DNA of 64,000 nt from Azophilus sp965220835 (GCA_965220835.1 OZ244842.1:4030001-4094000); one strand, 5' to 3'. Counted from the first letter of the stretch, positions 42,127-54,290 are shown. Notes: generated from the sequence alone by a model not told the origin. Program-made: numbers and translations.

Positions 42127-44685
42127 ATGGCTGACGTTACGGTTGAAGAGCTCGCCGCCACGGTGAAGACGCCGGTGGAGCGTCTGCTCAAGCAGATGGC
42201 GGAAGCCGGTTTGCCCCACACCAATGGGCAGGAGAGCGTTTCGGAACAGCAGAAGCACGATCTGCTTGCCCATCTGCGCAGCAGCCACGGCGCCGGTGCC
42301 ACGCTGAAGCCGCGGGGCACGATCAGCCTTAAGCGCCGTTCAGTGGGCACCGTGAAGGCCGTGAGCCAAGGCCGCACGGGCCACAAGGTCAAGGTCGAGG
42401 TGATGCGCCGGCGCACCTACGTCAAGCCGGAGGAAGAGCCTGCCGCGCCCGCCGCGCCAGCGGTTCGCGGGCCGAGCGCGGCGGAGCTGGAAGCGCAACG
42501 CATCCGCGAACAGGAACAGCAGCGCAAGGAGGCGGAAGAGGAGGCTCGCCGAGCGGCGGAACGCAAGGCGGAGGAAGCCGAACGGCTGCGCAAGGAGGAG
42601 GAGCAGCGCGCCCAGGAGGAGCAGGCCGCCAAGGCGCGGGAGCAGGCGGAGTCTTCGCCCCGGCCGGCCAATCGCGCTGGCGCCGAAGCACCCAGCCCGG
42701 AAGTCGCCGCAGCGGAAGCCCAAGCCAAGGTTCAAGCCACGGAAAAGGCGGGCAAGCGCGTCAAGGGCAAGGATCGGGACCGCGCCAACCGGGAGGGTTT
42801 TGGCCAAGGCCGAGCCGGGCGCCGGGAGCTTTCGCTAAAGTCGGAGCGCCGCGGGCGCCGCAAGATCCGCCGAGCCCATGCGCCCATCAAGGTGGAGCAG
42901 CAGGGCGGCGAGTTCAAGCCCACCGAGTTCATTGCCCGCGAAGTCGAAGTGCCCGACATGATCACCGTCGGCGAACTCGCCCAGCGCATGACGGTCAAGG
43001 CCGGCGAAGTCATCAAGACGCTGATGGACTTGGGCCTGATGGCCACCATCAACCAAGCCATCGACCAGGATACGGCGACCACCGTGGTCGAGGTGATGGG
43101 CCACAAGGTCAAGCTCATCCATGAGGATGCCATGGAGCAGGCCCTGGAGCAGTCGCTGCGCATCGAAGGCGAAGGGGAGCCGCGGCCGCCGGTGGTGACG
43201 GTGATGGGCCATGTCGATCACGGCAAGACGTCGCTGCTGGACAAGATTCGCCACACCCGGGTGGTCAGCGGCGAAGCGGGCGGCATCACCCAGCACATTG
43301 GCGCCTACTCCGTGGACACCGACCACGGCCGCATCTGCTTCATCGACACGCCAGGCCACGCGGCGTTCACCGCCATGCGGGCCCGGGGCGCCCGGGTGAC
43401 CGACATCGTCATTCTCGTGGTTGCCGCGGACGATGGCGTCAAGCCGCAAACCGAGGAGGCCATTCAGCACGCCAAGGCCGCGGATGTGCCCATCGTCGTC
43501 GCCATCAACAAGATGGACCTTGAGAGCGCGGACCCGGAGCGGGTCACCAAGGAATTGGCGGCCAAGGACGTGGCGCCGGAGGCTTGGGGCGGTGACATCC
43601 AGTTCGTGAACGTATCGGCGGTGACCGGCGACGGCCTCGACAGCCTGCTCGAAGCGGTGCTTCTGCAGGCCGAGATTCTGGAGCTCAAGGCGGTCCCGGA
43701 CGCGCAAGCCAGGGGCGTGGTGGTGGAGTCGCGTCTGGACCGTGGCCGCGGGCCCGTGTCTACCATCCTCGTCCAAAACGGCACTTTGAAGCGCGGCGAC
43801 ATCATCATTGCCGGGGAGCACCACGGCCGGGTGCGCGCCATGCTTGACGATCAAGGCGAGCAGGCTGCCAGCGCCGGGCCCTCGCAGCCGGTGGAGGTGC
43901 TGGGGCTGAACGGCACGCCTGGCGCGGGCGACGCCTTCTCGGTGGTCACCGACGAGCGCTCCGCCCGGGAATTGGCCGAGTTTCGCCGTGACAAGACCCA
44001 GGAGCAACGCCAAGCGATGCAGCAGGCGGCCAAGCTGGACAACATGTTCGCAAGCCTTGGCGAAGGCGAAAAACGGGTGCTCAAGCTGGTGGTCAAGGCC
44101 GACGTGCGGGGCAGCTTGGAGGCCATCGTGCAGGCCTTGGCGGAGTTGGGCAACGATGAAGTGGCCGTCAACGTCCTTGGCTCCGGGGTCGGCGGCATTA
44201 CCGAAAGCGACATCAACTTGGCGCTCACTTACGGGGCCGCCGTTTTTGGATTCAACGTGCGCGCTGATGGCGCTGCCAAGGACGTCATCGAGTCCGAGGG
44301 CGTGGATCTGCGCTACTACAGCGTCATCTACGAGTTGATCGACGACGTCAGGCAAGTGCTCAGCGGCATGCTGGCACCGGAGGTGCGCGAGGAGATTCTG
44401 GGCGTCGCCGAAGTGCGCGACGTGTTCAATTCGCCGCGTTTGGGCCAGATCGCCGGCTGCATGGTGACTGAAGGCACCGTGCATCGGAACAAGCCCATCC
44501 GCGTGCTGCGCGACAATGTGGTGATCTACGAAGGCGAACTCGAGTCCTTGCGGCGCTTCAAGGACGATGTCAACGAGGTGCGCCATGGCACCGAGTGCGG
44601 CATCGGCGTGCGCAACTACAACGATGTCCGGCTTGGCGACCTCATCGAGGTCTTCGAGTCCCAAGAGATTGCGCGTGCCCTTTGA
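42127..44685 (+). CDS. infB: Translation initiation factor IF-2
   Basis: GTPase that places initiator tRNA on the ribosome. The 852 residues start MADVTVEELAATVKTPVERLL (IF2_N), continue with a charged Ala/Glu/Arg coiled-coil-like linker, a second IF2_N-type domain (VPDMITVGELAQRMTVKAGEV), then the G domain with VTVMGHVDHGKTSL, DTPGHAAF and NKMD, followed by domains II-IV. ATG at 42127 follows GAGGAAAAG. Internal starts that make shorter IF-2 forms in E. coli cannot be judged here. Confidence 0.97.
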   Translation: MADVTVEELAATVKTPVERLLKQMAEAGLPHTNGQESVSEQQKHDLLAHLRSSHGAGATLKPRGTISLKRRSVGTVKAVSQGRTGHKVKVEVMRRRTYVKPEEEPAAPAAPAVRGPSAAELEAQRIREQEQQRKEAEEEARRAAERKAEEAERLRKEEEQRAQEEQAAKAREQAESSPRPANRAGAEAPSPEVAAAEAQAKVQATEKAGKRVKGKDRDRANREGFGQGRAGRRELSLKSERRGRRKIRRAHAPIKVEQQGGEFKPTEFIAREVEVPDMITVGELAQRMTVKAGEVIKTLMDLGLMATINQAIDQDTATTVVEVMGHKVKLIHEDAMEQALEQSLRIEGEGEPRPPVVTVMGHVDHGKTSLLDKIRHTRVVSGEAGGITQHIGAYSVDTDHGRICFIDTPGHAAFTAMRARGARVTDIVILVVAADDGVKPQTEEAIQHAKAADVPIVVAINKMDLESADPERVTKELAAKDVAPEAWGGDIQFVNVSAVTGDGLDSLLEAVLLQAEILELKAVPDAQARGVVVESRLDRGRGPVSTILVQNGTLKRGDIIIAGEHHGRVRAMLDDQGEQAASAGPSQPVEVLGLNGTPGAGDAFSVVTDERSARELAEFRRDKTQEQRQAMQQAAKLDNMFASLGEGEKRVLKLVVKADVRGSLEAIVQALAELGNDEVAVNVLGSGVGGITESDINLALTYGAAVFGFNVRADGAAKDVIESEGVDLRYYSVIYELIDDVRQVLSGMLAPEVREEILGVAEVRDVFNSPRLGQIAGCMVTEGTVHRNKPIRVLRDNVVIYEGELESLRRFKDDVNEVRHGTECGIGVRNYNDVRLGDLIEVFESQEIARAL

Positions 44686-44709
44686 GGGCACAGGCCTCCG
44701 GAGCGCCAC

Positions 44710-45081
44710 ATGCCTGAAGCCGGTCTCCATCTGCGCATGGCCGATTTCGTGCGCGAGGAAATCGCCCGCATCATTCAGTTCGAGATGCGGGACCCGCGCA
44801 TTGGCATGGTCAGCGTGAACGACGTGCGCGTCAGCCGGGACCTCGCCTTTGCCGATGTTTACGTGTCGGCCATGTCTTCCGAGTCACCGGCGGACCAGGA
44901 GGCGCTGGTGGCGGTGCTGAACGGCGCTTCGGGCTATTTCCGCTCCAGGCTGGCCCGGCGGCATCGCATGCGCACCACGCCGAAGCCCCGCTTTCACTAC
45001 GATGAGTCGGTGGCCCGCGGCCGTCGCCTGGAGCGGCTGATTGACCAAGCCGTCGCCGAAGGGGGTGCCGGCGATGTCTAG
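44710..45081 (+). CDS. rbfA: Ribosome-binding factor A
   Basis: Binds the 30S subunit during late 16S rRNA maturation and cold adaptation. The 123 residues form the single KH-like domain: RMADFVREEIARIIQFEMRDPRIG, VSVNDVRVSRDLAFADVYVS and the C-terminal TTPKPRFHYDES. ATG at 44710, 24 bp after infB; it overlaps truB by 8 bp. Confidence 0.95.
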   Translation: MPEAGLHLRMADFVREEIARIIQFEMRDPRIGMVSVNDVRVSRDLAFADVYVSAMSSESPADQEALVAVLNGASGYFRSRLARRHRMRTTPKPRFHYDESVARGRRLERLIDQAVAEGGAGDV

Positions 45082-46012
45082 ACGGGGCCGGCGGGGGCGC
45101 GAGGTCGATGGCGTGCTGGTGCTCGACAAGCCCGCCGCCATGAGCTCCAATGATGCCGTGCAGAAGTCCAAGCGCCTGTTCGGAGCCCGCAAGGTGGGCC
45201 ATACCGGCAACTTGGATCCGCTCGCCACCGGCGTGCTGCCCTTGTGCTTCGGGCAGGCGACCAAGTTCTCGCGCTATCTGCTGGATTCGGACAAGCGCTA
45301 TCGGTCCCGCATCAAGCTCGGGGTTGCCACGGACACCGGCGACGCTGACGGCAAGGTGGTCTGCTCAAGGTCGGCGGACGCCGTTCGCCCGGAGGACGTG
45401 GAGCGTGCGTTGGCTCACTTCCGCGGCCCCATCAAGCAGGTGCCTTCCATGTTTTCCGCCATCAAGCACAAGGGACAACCGCTGTACAAGTTGGCCCGCC
45501 AAGGCATCGAAGTGGAGCGCGAGGCCCGTGACGCCACCATCTACTCCAATGAAATGACCGCCTTCGAGGGCGATGAGGTGGAGTTGGAGATTCACTGCAG
45601 CAAAGGCACCTACGTGCGCTCAATCGCCGAGGAGCTTGGCGAGCGGCTCGGCTGTGGCGCCCACGTGTCGGCATTGCGCCGCCTGCAGGCCGGTCCTTAC
45701 GGCGAACGGGACTTGGTCACCTTTGATGCCTTGGAGCAGTCGCGCACGCAAGGGACCTTGGACGGGCTTTTGCTGCCGGTGTCCAGCACGGTGCCCCAGT
45801 GGCCGGAGGTTCGCTTGCCGCCGGCCGCCGCCTACCATCTGCGCAACGGACAGCCGGTTATGGTGCCTCATGCCCCCACCAGCGGTTGGGTGCGGCTGGC
45901 CGAGGCCAGCGCCTGCCACGAAGCCGAAGCGCCGACGGAGCGTTTTCTTGGCGTTGGCGAGGTGCTTGACGATGGGCGCATCGCCCCCCGCCGGTTGGTG
46001 AGCCAGGCTTGA
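45074..46012 (+). CDS. truB: tRNA pseudouridine-55 synthase
   Basis: Makes pseudouridine 55 in the T-loop of tRNAs. The 312 residues contain the catalytic region GHTGNLDPLATGVLP (the Asp is the nucleophile), then KRYRSRIKLGVATDTGD and the C-terminal PUA-like domain. ATG at 45074 overlaps the rbfA stop and has AAGGGGG about 9 nt upstream. Confidence 0.96.
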   Translation: MSRRGRRGREVDGVLVLDKPAAMSSNDAVQKSKRLFGARKVGHTGNLDPLATGVLPLCFGQATKFSRYLLDSDKRYRSRIKLGVATDTGDADGKVVCSRSADAVRPEDVERALAHFRGPIKQVPSMFSAIKHKGQPLYKLARQGIEVEREARDATIYSNEMTAFEGDEVELEIHCSKGTYVRSIAEELGERLGCGAHVSALRRLQAGPYGERDLVTFDALEQSRTQGTLDGLLLPVSSTVPQWPEVRLPPAAAYHLRNGQPVMVPHAPTSGWVRLAEASACHEAEAPTERFLGVGEVLDDGRIAPRRLVSQA

Positions 46013-46169
46013 CGGGGCGTGGCAAACGGTTCGATCACTTCAGGAAATGTTGGCTGCCGTGTTACGGCGGCCCCGAAACTCAAGGCTTGGCTGCAAATAT
46101 GCGCGGCGGGCCTTGCTTAACCAAACCAGAGCGCGCGCAAGCGCGTCCAAGCATATTAGGAGAAGAAAC

Positions 46170-46439
46170 ATGGCGTTGACTGCCGAAACCAAGGCGGAGG
46201 TCATCAAGGCGTATCAAACCGAACAGGGCGATACGGGGTCACCTGAGGTTCAGGTGGCTTTGCTGACCACCAACATCAACACGTTGCAGGAGCACTTCCG
46301 GGCGCACAAGAAGGACCACCACTCGCGCCGGGGCTTGATTCGCATGGTGAATCAGCGGCGCAAGCTGCTTGACTACCTGAAGGAGAAGGACCGGTCACGT
46401 TACCAAACGTTGATCAAGCGCCTGCAACTCAGGCGCTAG
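46170..46439 (+). CDS. rpsO: 30S ribosomal protein S15
   Basis: Primary 16S rRNA-binding protein of the central domain. The 89 residues match the family length: GDTGSPEVQVALLTTNINTL, HKKDHHSRRGL and the C-terminal YQTLIKRLQLRR. ATG at 46170 follows a strong AGGAG. The 157 bp upstream may fold into the structure by which S15 represses its own translation, but no pseudoknot was worked out. Confidence 0.97.
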   Translation: MALTAETKAEVIKAYQTEQGDTGSPEVQVALLTTNINTLQEHFRAHKKDHHSRRGLIRMVNQRRKLLDYLKEKDRSRYQTLIKRLQLRR

Positions 46440-46510
46440 CAGCCGGTCAACAGCAACGGCAAACACAACGGTAAACACCAACAGCAACTGCAAACAGCAA
46501 TAGCAACAGC

Positions 46511-46558
46511 GACAGCAATAGCGACAGCAATAGCGACAGCAATAGCGACAGCATAAAG
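46511..46558 (+). repeat. 12-bp tandem repeats ahead of pnp
   Basis: Three perfect units of GACAGCAATAGC (46511-46522, 46523-46534, 46535-46546) and a diverging fourth. The upstream 70 bp are worn variants of the same AACAGCAA theme, so the whole rpsO-pnp spacer (46441-46560) seems to have grown by slippage. Confidence 0.9.
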
Positions 46559-46578
46559 AGCATTCGAAGGAGAACATT

Positions 46579-48674
<2,096 letters not shown>

Positions 48675-48678
<4 letters not shown>

Positions 48679-50603
48679 CTCACGCGATTCTCGATCAGGT
48701 CCTCCACCACGGCGGGCTCCGCCAGCGTGGTCACGTCGCCGAGGTTGTCCAAGTCGTTGGCGGCGATCTTGCGCAGAATGCGGCGCATGATCTTGCCGGA
48801 GCGGGTCTTGGGCAGCCCGGGCGCCCACTGCAGCGCGTCCGGCTTGGCAAAGGGGCCGATCTCGCCGCGCACCAAGTCGATGAGTTCCTGCTCGATGGCG
48901 TCCAGGTTTTCATCGACGCCGTGCATCAGGGTGACGAAGGCGTAGATGCCTTCGCCCTTGATCTCGTGGGGGAAGCCCACCACCGCGGCTTCGGCAACCT
49001 GTTCGTGCAGCACCAAGGCGCTCTCCACTTCCGCCGTGCCGATGCGGTGCCCGGACACGTTCATGACGTCGTCCACACGCCCCGTGATCCAATAGTAGCC
49101 GTCGGCGTCGCGCCGGGCGCCGTCGCCGGTGAAGTAGTAGCCCGGGTAGGCCGAGTAGTAGGTGTCGATGGCGCGTTGGTGGTCGCCGTAAACGGTGCGC
49201 AGCTGGCCCGGCCATGAGCTGGTGAGCACCAGATTGCCCCTGGCTTCCCTCGCTTCGATGATCTGGCCGTCTGCGTCCACCAGCGCAGGCTGCACGCCGA
49301 AGAATGGCCGAGTGGCGCTGCCCGGCTTAAGGGGCGTGGCGCCCGGCAGGGCGGAGATCATGATGCCCCCGGTCTCCGTTTGCCACCAAGTGTCCACGAT
49401 GGGGCAGCGTCCACCCCCGACCACGTGGTGGTACCACTCCCAGGCTTCGGGGTTGATGGGTTCGCCCACCGTGCCAAGCAGGTGCAGGGAGGCTCTTGAG
49501 GTGCCATTGACGAATTCGTCGCCCTGTCCCATGAGTTGGCGGATGGCCGTGGGCGCGGTGTAGAAGATGTTCACTTGGTGCTTGTCCACCACCTGCCAAC
49601 AGCGGGCGGCATCGGGATAGGTGGGGATGCCTTCGAACATCAGCGTGGTCGCGCCGTTGGCCAAGGGGCCGTACACGATGTAGGAGTGGCCGGTGATCCA
49701 GCCCACGTCGGCCGTGCACCAGTGAATGTCGCCCTCCTGGTAGTCGAAGACATACTTGAAGGTGATGGCCGCTTGCAGCAGATAGCCGCCGGTGCTGTGC
49801 TGCACGCCCTTGGGGCGGCCAGTGGAGCCGGAGGTGTAGAGCACGAACAGGGGGTCCTCGCTGTCCATTTCGGTGGCCTCGCACTGGCTCGGCTGGTGGG
49901 CAACGAGATCGTGGTACCACAGGTCGCGGGCGGCATTCCAAGGCACGTCGGCGCCGGTGCGTTGCACGGTGACCACCGTGGAGACGTTCGGGCAGGAGGA
50001 CAGCGCGGCCTCGGTGTTCGCCTTCAGCGGCACCCGCCGGCCGCCGCGCACGCCTTCATCGGCGGTGATGACGGTGCGGCAGTCGGAGTCGAGAATGCGG
50101 TCGGCCAGGGAGTTTGGCGAAAAGCCGCCGAAGACCACGGAGTGCATGGCCCCGATGCGGGCGCAGGCCAGCATGGCGTAGGCCGCTTCGGGGATCATCG
50201 GCATGTAGATGCACACCCGGTCCCCTTTCCCCACGCCTCGGGACTTCAAGCCGTTGGCCAGGCGGCAGACCGCATCGTGCAGTTCCTGGTAAGTGATGAC
50301 GGCACTCTCGCTCGGGTCGTCCCCCTCCCAGATGATGGCCGGTTGTGCGGCTCGGGCGGGCAGGTGCCGGTCGATGCAGTTGTGGCAGGCGTTCAGGGTG
50401 GCGCCCTCGAACCAAGCCGCCTGGCCGGCGGCGAGGTCCGCCCGCCGAACCGTCTCCCAAGGGCGCTGCCAATCCAGCAGCGCCTCCGCCTGCTCAGCCC
50501 AGAACCCGTCGGGATCCTCCACGGAGCGCCGGTACATGGCTTGGTAGGCGGCTTCGTCGATCAACGCCCGCTTTGCCATGAAGTCATTGATGGGGTAGGT
50601 CAT
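48675..50603 (-). CDS. acs: Acetyl-CoA synthetase
   Basis: Activates acetate to acetyl-CoA through acetyl-AMP. The 642 residues include the adenylate-binding YTSGSTGRPKG, DTWWQTETGG, YFTGDGARRDADGY and the C-terminal PKTRSGKIMRRILRKI, whose Lys is the residue regulated by acetylation in studied enzymes. ATG at 50603 overlaps the pgi stop as ATGA. The pgi-acs pair next to pnp matches Pseudomonas order. Confidence 0.97.
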
Positions 50604-52276
50604 TGCCGCTCTCCTTTTGCCCTTGTTGCCTTTGTGCCGGCCATGGCCGGTGCGTTGATGTCCTTCAGGTGCGCAACCAAGGCGCGGGTGGCTGCGTCCA
50701 GGCCAAGCGTCCCATGGGCAGCCGTGCTGCCCGGCGCGAGTTGGTCGAACAGGGTCCTAGCCAGTCGCTTGCCGAACTCCACGCCCCACTGGTCGAAAGA
50801 GTTTATGTCCCAAATCAGGCCCTGACAAAACACCCGGTGCTCGTAGAAGGCGAGCAGGGCACCGAGGCTGCGGGCGTCAAGGTGGTCGAGCACAAAGGTG
50901 TTGGTGCCATGGTTGCCGGTGGCGGCCCGGTGCGGGTCCTCGTGGGGCCAGCCAAGGGCCATGGCTTGGCCTTGGCCAAGGCCGTTGGCCAGCAGCCAGC
51001 GGTGGTGGTCGGCCAGTTCCGGCCGTGGCGGTTGGTGGCCGTCCGCTGCGCTGAGAATGAAGTCGGCGCTGAAGGCGCGGGTGCCTTGGTGCAGCATTTG
51101 ATGGAAGGCGTGCTGCCCCGTGGTGCCTTCCCCGCCCCATATGACAGGCACCGTGTGAACGCCCGTGGCGGAGCCGTCGTGGCGCGTGCTTTTGCCGTTG
51201 CTTTCGGTCTTCAGCTGCTGCAGATAGGCGGGAAGTTGCCGAAGTCGATGGTCGTAAGGCAGCACGGCGTGATTGGCAATGCCAAGGAAATTGGTGTTCC
51301 AGACGTCGATCAGCGCCGCCAGCAGGGGTGCGTTGGCTTCGGCGGGCGCGCGACGGAAGTGGCGGTCCATGGCGTGGGCGCCGTCCAAGAGCGCCTCGAA
51401 GCCGGCTTGGCCAAGACTGAGGGCGATGGGTGCGCCCACGGCCGACCACAGCGAATACCGTCCCCCCACCCAGTTCCACAGGGGGAAGATGTTCTCTGGC
51501 CGCAAACCCCAATCGGCAGCGGCCTCCGTCTGGGCGGTGACGGCGATGAACTGCGCGGCCACCGCCTCCGGTTGGTTGGTGCGCTCCAGCAGCCAGTTGC
51601 GCGCCGTCTCTGCGTTGGCCAAGGTCTCCAAGGTGGTGAATGACTTGGAGACGACGATGAACAGCGTGGTTTCCGGGTCGGCGCCGGCCAAGGCATCGGC
51701 GATGGCGTGGCCGTCAATGTTGGCCACGAAGCGAAAGGTCAGCGGGCAATCCGCGCCCTGCAGGGCTTCGGTGACCAACTCCGGGCCGAGGTGGGAGCCG
51801 CCGATGCCGATGTGCACGACCCGTTGAAAGGCTCGGCCGGAGTGTCCGGTGCGCCGTCCTTCGCGGATCGACTCGGCGAATGCCGTGAGCCGTTCACGCG
51901 TTGCCGGCACCACGTTGGCGGCGGCTTCGGGCTGGTCCTCGGCGGGTGCCCTCAAGGCGGTGTGCAGCGCCGGGGCGCCTTCGGTGGTGTTGACCGGATC
52001 GCCCGCGAACAGGGCCTCGCGACGTGCCTGCCAATGGCGTTCCTCAGCCAGTGCCACGAGGGCGCCTAGGGTCTGAAGATCGACCTGCTGCCGCGAGAAG
52101 TCGAACAGGAGGCCCGCAGCCTCGGTGCGCAAGGCCCTGGAGCGGCCGCCGTCCTGCAGCAGGCTAGCCAAGTTCGTTGCCTGCGCTTGCCCGGCCAATT
52201 CCGCCAAACGGCCCCAGGCTGCCAAGTCAGCTGCCGCTGGGCGCGACGCTTCGATTGCGCCCCCGCTGTCCGTCAC
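50600..52276 (-). CDS. pgi: Glucose-6-phosphate isomerase
   Basis: Interconverts glucose-6-phosphate and fructose-6-phosphate. The 558 residues contain HIGIGGSHLGPELVTEAL, VVSKSFTTLETLAN, GGRYSLWSAVGAPIAL and the family signature GLIWDINSFDQWGVEFGK. GTG at 52276 is the likely start. It runs into acs with a 4-bp overlap and follows the deoxynucleoside kinase gene by 26 bp, so kinase, pgi and acs can form one transcript. Confidence 0.96.
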   Translation of the reverse strand: MTDSGGAIEASRPAAADLAAWGRLAELAGQAQATNLASLLQDGGRSRALRTEAAGLLFDFSRQQVDLQTLGALVALAEERHWQARREALFAGDPVNTTEGAPALHTALRAPAEDQPEAAANVVPATRERLTAFAESIREGRRTGHSGRAFQRVVHIGIGGSHLGPELVTEALQGADCPLTFRFVANIDGHAIADALAGADPETTLFIVVSKSFTTLETLANAETARNWLLERTNQPEAVAAQFIAVTAQTEAAADWGLRPENIFPLWNWVGGRYSLWSAVGAPIALSLGQAGFEALLDGAHAMDRHFRRAPAEANAPLLAALIDVWNTNFLGIANHAVLPYDHRLRQLPAYLQQLKTESNGKSTRHDGSATGVHTVPVIWGGEGTTGQHAFHQMLHQGTRAFSADFILSAADGHQPPRPELADHHRWLLANGLGQGQAMALGWPHEDPHRAATGNHGTNTFVLDHLDARSLGALLAFYEHRVFCQGLIWDINSFDQWGVEFGKRLARTLFDQLAPGSTAAHGTLGLDAATRALVAHLKDINAPAMAGTKATRAKGERQ

Positions 52277-52302
52277 GCTGATGCCTTGGCGTTCAACACG
52301 AG

Positions 52303-52983
52303 CTAGATCAGCGTTGGGTTTGGATTGAAGTAGCTGCGCCCGCCCTCCATGCGCTTGATGTGATGGAGCAACGCCTGCAGATGGGCTGGATTGTTGGCGA
52401 AGTCGATTTCGGCGGCATTCACCACCAGCAGCGGGGCTTGGTCGTAGGCGTGGAAAAAGCGGGTGTAGGCCGTGGCGACTTGGTCCAAGTAGCTGGCTTC
52501 AATGACTTGTTCGAAAGCTATTCCTCGGCGGCGGATGCGCTGCTGAAGAACATGGACCGGCGCTTGCAGGTATATCACCAGATCCGGATGCTGGGGTTTG
52601 GGATCAAGCGCTGCGTGAATTCTCTCGTAGAGGCTGAACTCGTTCTCGTCGAGGGTGAGCCGGGCGAACAGGCGGTCCTTTTCCATGAGAAAGTCGGCGA
52701 CCAGGCGCGATTCGAGCAGGTCATCCTCAGGCGCTCTGGCGGTAACCTGAGCGCGCGTGAGCAGGAAGAACAACTGGGTCTGGAGGGCGTTCGCGCCCTT
52801 GGACAAGTAAAAGCGGTCGAGAAACGGATTCTCCAGGACGGGCTCCAACAACAGGGAATGGCCCAAGGCCTCGGCAAGCCGGTGTGCCAGGGTGGTCTTG
52901 CCGACGCCAATCGGGCCTTCGACCACCAAGTGGCGGGGCCATTGAAAGTTCTCCGCCAAGGTTCTGTTCGAATGTGTCCTCAC
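52303..52983 (-). CDS. Deoxynucleoside kinase family protein
   Basis: A 226-residue P-loop kinase that should phosphorylate deoxynucleosides for salvage. It shows Walker A EGPIGVGKTTLAH, LLEPVLENPFLDRFY, the lid-side DFLMEKDRLFARLTL (family form: DYLFDKS.IFA) and LVIYLQAPVHVLQQRIRRRG. GTG at 52983 is chosen because it overlaps the pcnB stop (GTGA). In Pseudomonas this place downstream of pcnB is taken by folK-panB-panC; here only the kinase is present. Confidence 0.88.
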   Translation of the reverse strand: MRTHSNRTLAENFQWPRHLVVEGPIGVGKTTLAHRLAEALGHSLLLEPVLENPFLDRFYLSKGANALQTQLFFLLTRAQVTARAPEDDLLESRLVADFLMEKDRLFARLTLDENEFSLYERIHAALDPKPQHPDLVIYLQAPVHVLQQRIRRRGIAFEQVIEASYLDQVATAYTRFFHAYDQAPLLVVNAAEIDFANNPAHLQALLHHIKRMEGGRSYFNPNPTLI

Positions 52984-54290
52984 TGCTGCCGGAGCTTGCC
53001 GCGCCCGCCTTGACGGCTGCGGCCGCGCCTGCCGCGCCGACCGCGCTGCCGTTCGGCAGGATCCAAGGCGTTGATCATGGCATCGCGCTGCTCGGCGCTG
53101 GCGGTTTGGATGTCGGTCCACCACTGGCCGATGGCAGGATCGACAAGGCCTGCTTCGGCGCACAGCAGCAGGAAGTCGTAGGCGGCGCGAAACTTGGCGT
53201 GCTGCAGCACCTTCGGCACCCGTTTGCGGCGTCGCTCCCGCAGAACGGGCTGCAGGTGCCAGACATCCTGAATGAAATGTGCGTGGCGGCGCGGCATGGC
53301 GATGGTGCGCCGTTGGTCGGCCAAGACCGACTGGGCGGCGAGGACTGCGGCATCTTCGCCACTCGCGCCGCCGGGTTCGGAAGACGGTGCCTTGATTCGT
53401 GCTTGGAAATCTTCCCAGAGCATGACGGCGAGCAGGAATCCGGGCATTACGGGCCGCCCGAGGGCCACGCGGCGGTCGGTGTTCTCCATCGCCAACTGGA
53501 CTAGGCGAGTGCCCTTGGGGGTGGCCGGAAAAAGGACGTCTGGGATGGGCGTGCCCTCCAGCAGGCGCCAGGCCTCGGCCGCGTAGCCGCTGAGGAACAT
53601 CTTGGTGAATTCGTCAAACAGGCGCGCCCCGGGAATCTCGCGCAGGCGGGCGACCATGCGGCTGTCGTGCACGGCGGCATCGAGGCCGAAGCCGAGCTTG
53701 GCCTGAAAGCGGATCGCCCGCAGCAGGCGCACGGGGTCCTCTCGGAGCCGTTGCCGGGCATCGCCGATGAAGCGAAGACGCTGCCGCTTGATGTCCTCAA
53801 GGCCGCCGACGTAGTCCAGAATCTGCTCTTCATGGGGATCGTAGTAGAGCGCATTGACGGTGAAGTCCCGGCGAAAGGCGTCCTCGCGCAGGGTGCCGTA
53901 GGCGTTGTCGCGCAGGATCAGGCCGTTGGCCTTGGCGTTGCCGTTGGTGCGCAGGTCGCCGGAGGGTGCCCGGCGGAAGGTGGAGACTTCGATCACGTCA
54001 CGCCCGTAGCGCACATGGGTGATCTTGAAGCGCCGCCCAACCAGGCGCGCGCGTCGGAACAGCCCGCGCACCTGTTCCGGCGTGGCGTTGGTCGCCACAT
54101 CGAAGTCCTTCGGGCGTGCGCCAAGCAACAGGTCTCGGACACAGCCGCCGACCAGCCATGCCTGAAAGCCCGCGCCCTTGAGCTTGGCTACGACGTCAAC
54201 CGCGTTGGCGTCAACCTGATTGCGGGAGACGTTGAGCGGTTTGGCATCCAGCCTTGTCGCGGCGGGGCATTCGGTTTCCGAAGCCTGAAT
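52980..54290 (-). CDS. pcnB: Poly(A) polymerase I, probable ATT start
   Basis: Adds poly(A) tails to RNA 3' ends and so promotes decay. The nucleotidyltransferase core is intact: WLVGGCVRDLLLGARPKDFDVAT, then YHDPHEEQILDYVGGLEDI and RLLRAIRFQAKLGF; the C-terminus is basic (RGRRGRRGRSRQGG). No ATG, GTG or TTG occurs in frame between the upstream stop and the catalytic VGGCVRD motif. ATT at 54290 (IQASETECPAATRLDAKPLNVSRN) gives a normal 436-residue protein with AGG 6 nt upstream. E. coli pcnB is also known to start with AUU. The first TTG, at 54128, would delete half of the active-site motif. Confidence 0.85.
   Translation of the reverse strand: MQASETECPAATRLDAKPLNVSRNQVDANAVDVVAKLKGAGFQAWLVGGCVRDLLLGARPKDFDVATNATPEQVRGLFRRARLVGRRFKITHVRYGRDVIEVSTFRRAPSGDLRTNGNAKANGLILRDNAYGTLREDAFRRDFTVNALYYDPHEEQILDYVGGLEDIKRQRLRFIGDARQRLREDPVRLLRAIRFQAKLGFGLDAAVHDSRMVARLREIPGARLFDEFTKMFLSGYAAEAWRLLEGTPIPDVLFPATPKGTRLVQLAMENTDRRVALGRPVMPGFLLAVMLWEDFQARIKAPSSEPGGASGEDAAVLAAQSVLADQRRTIAMPRRHAHFIQDVWHLQPVLRERRRKRVPKVLQHAKFRAAYDFLLLCAEAGLVDPAIGQWWTDIQTASAEQRDAMINALDPAERQRGRRGRRGRSRQGGRGKLRQQ

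Noticed and set aside
42835..44730. Long minus-strand open frame opposite infB
   Set aside because: A GC-rich shadow of infB; composition (Val/His/Leu/Asp) is typical of antisense frames and no motif is present. Similar frames opposite ftsH, nusA, carB and acs were dropped for the same reason.
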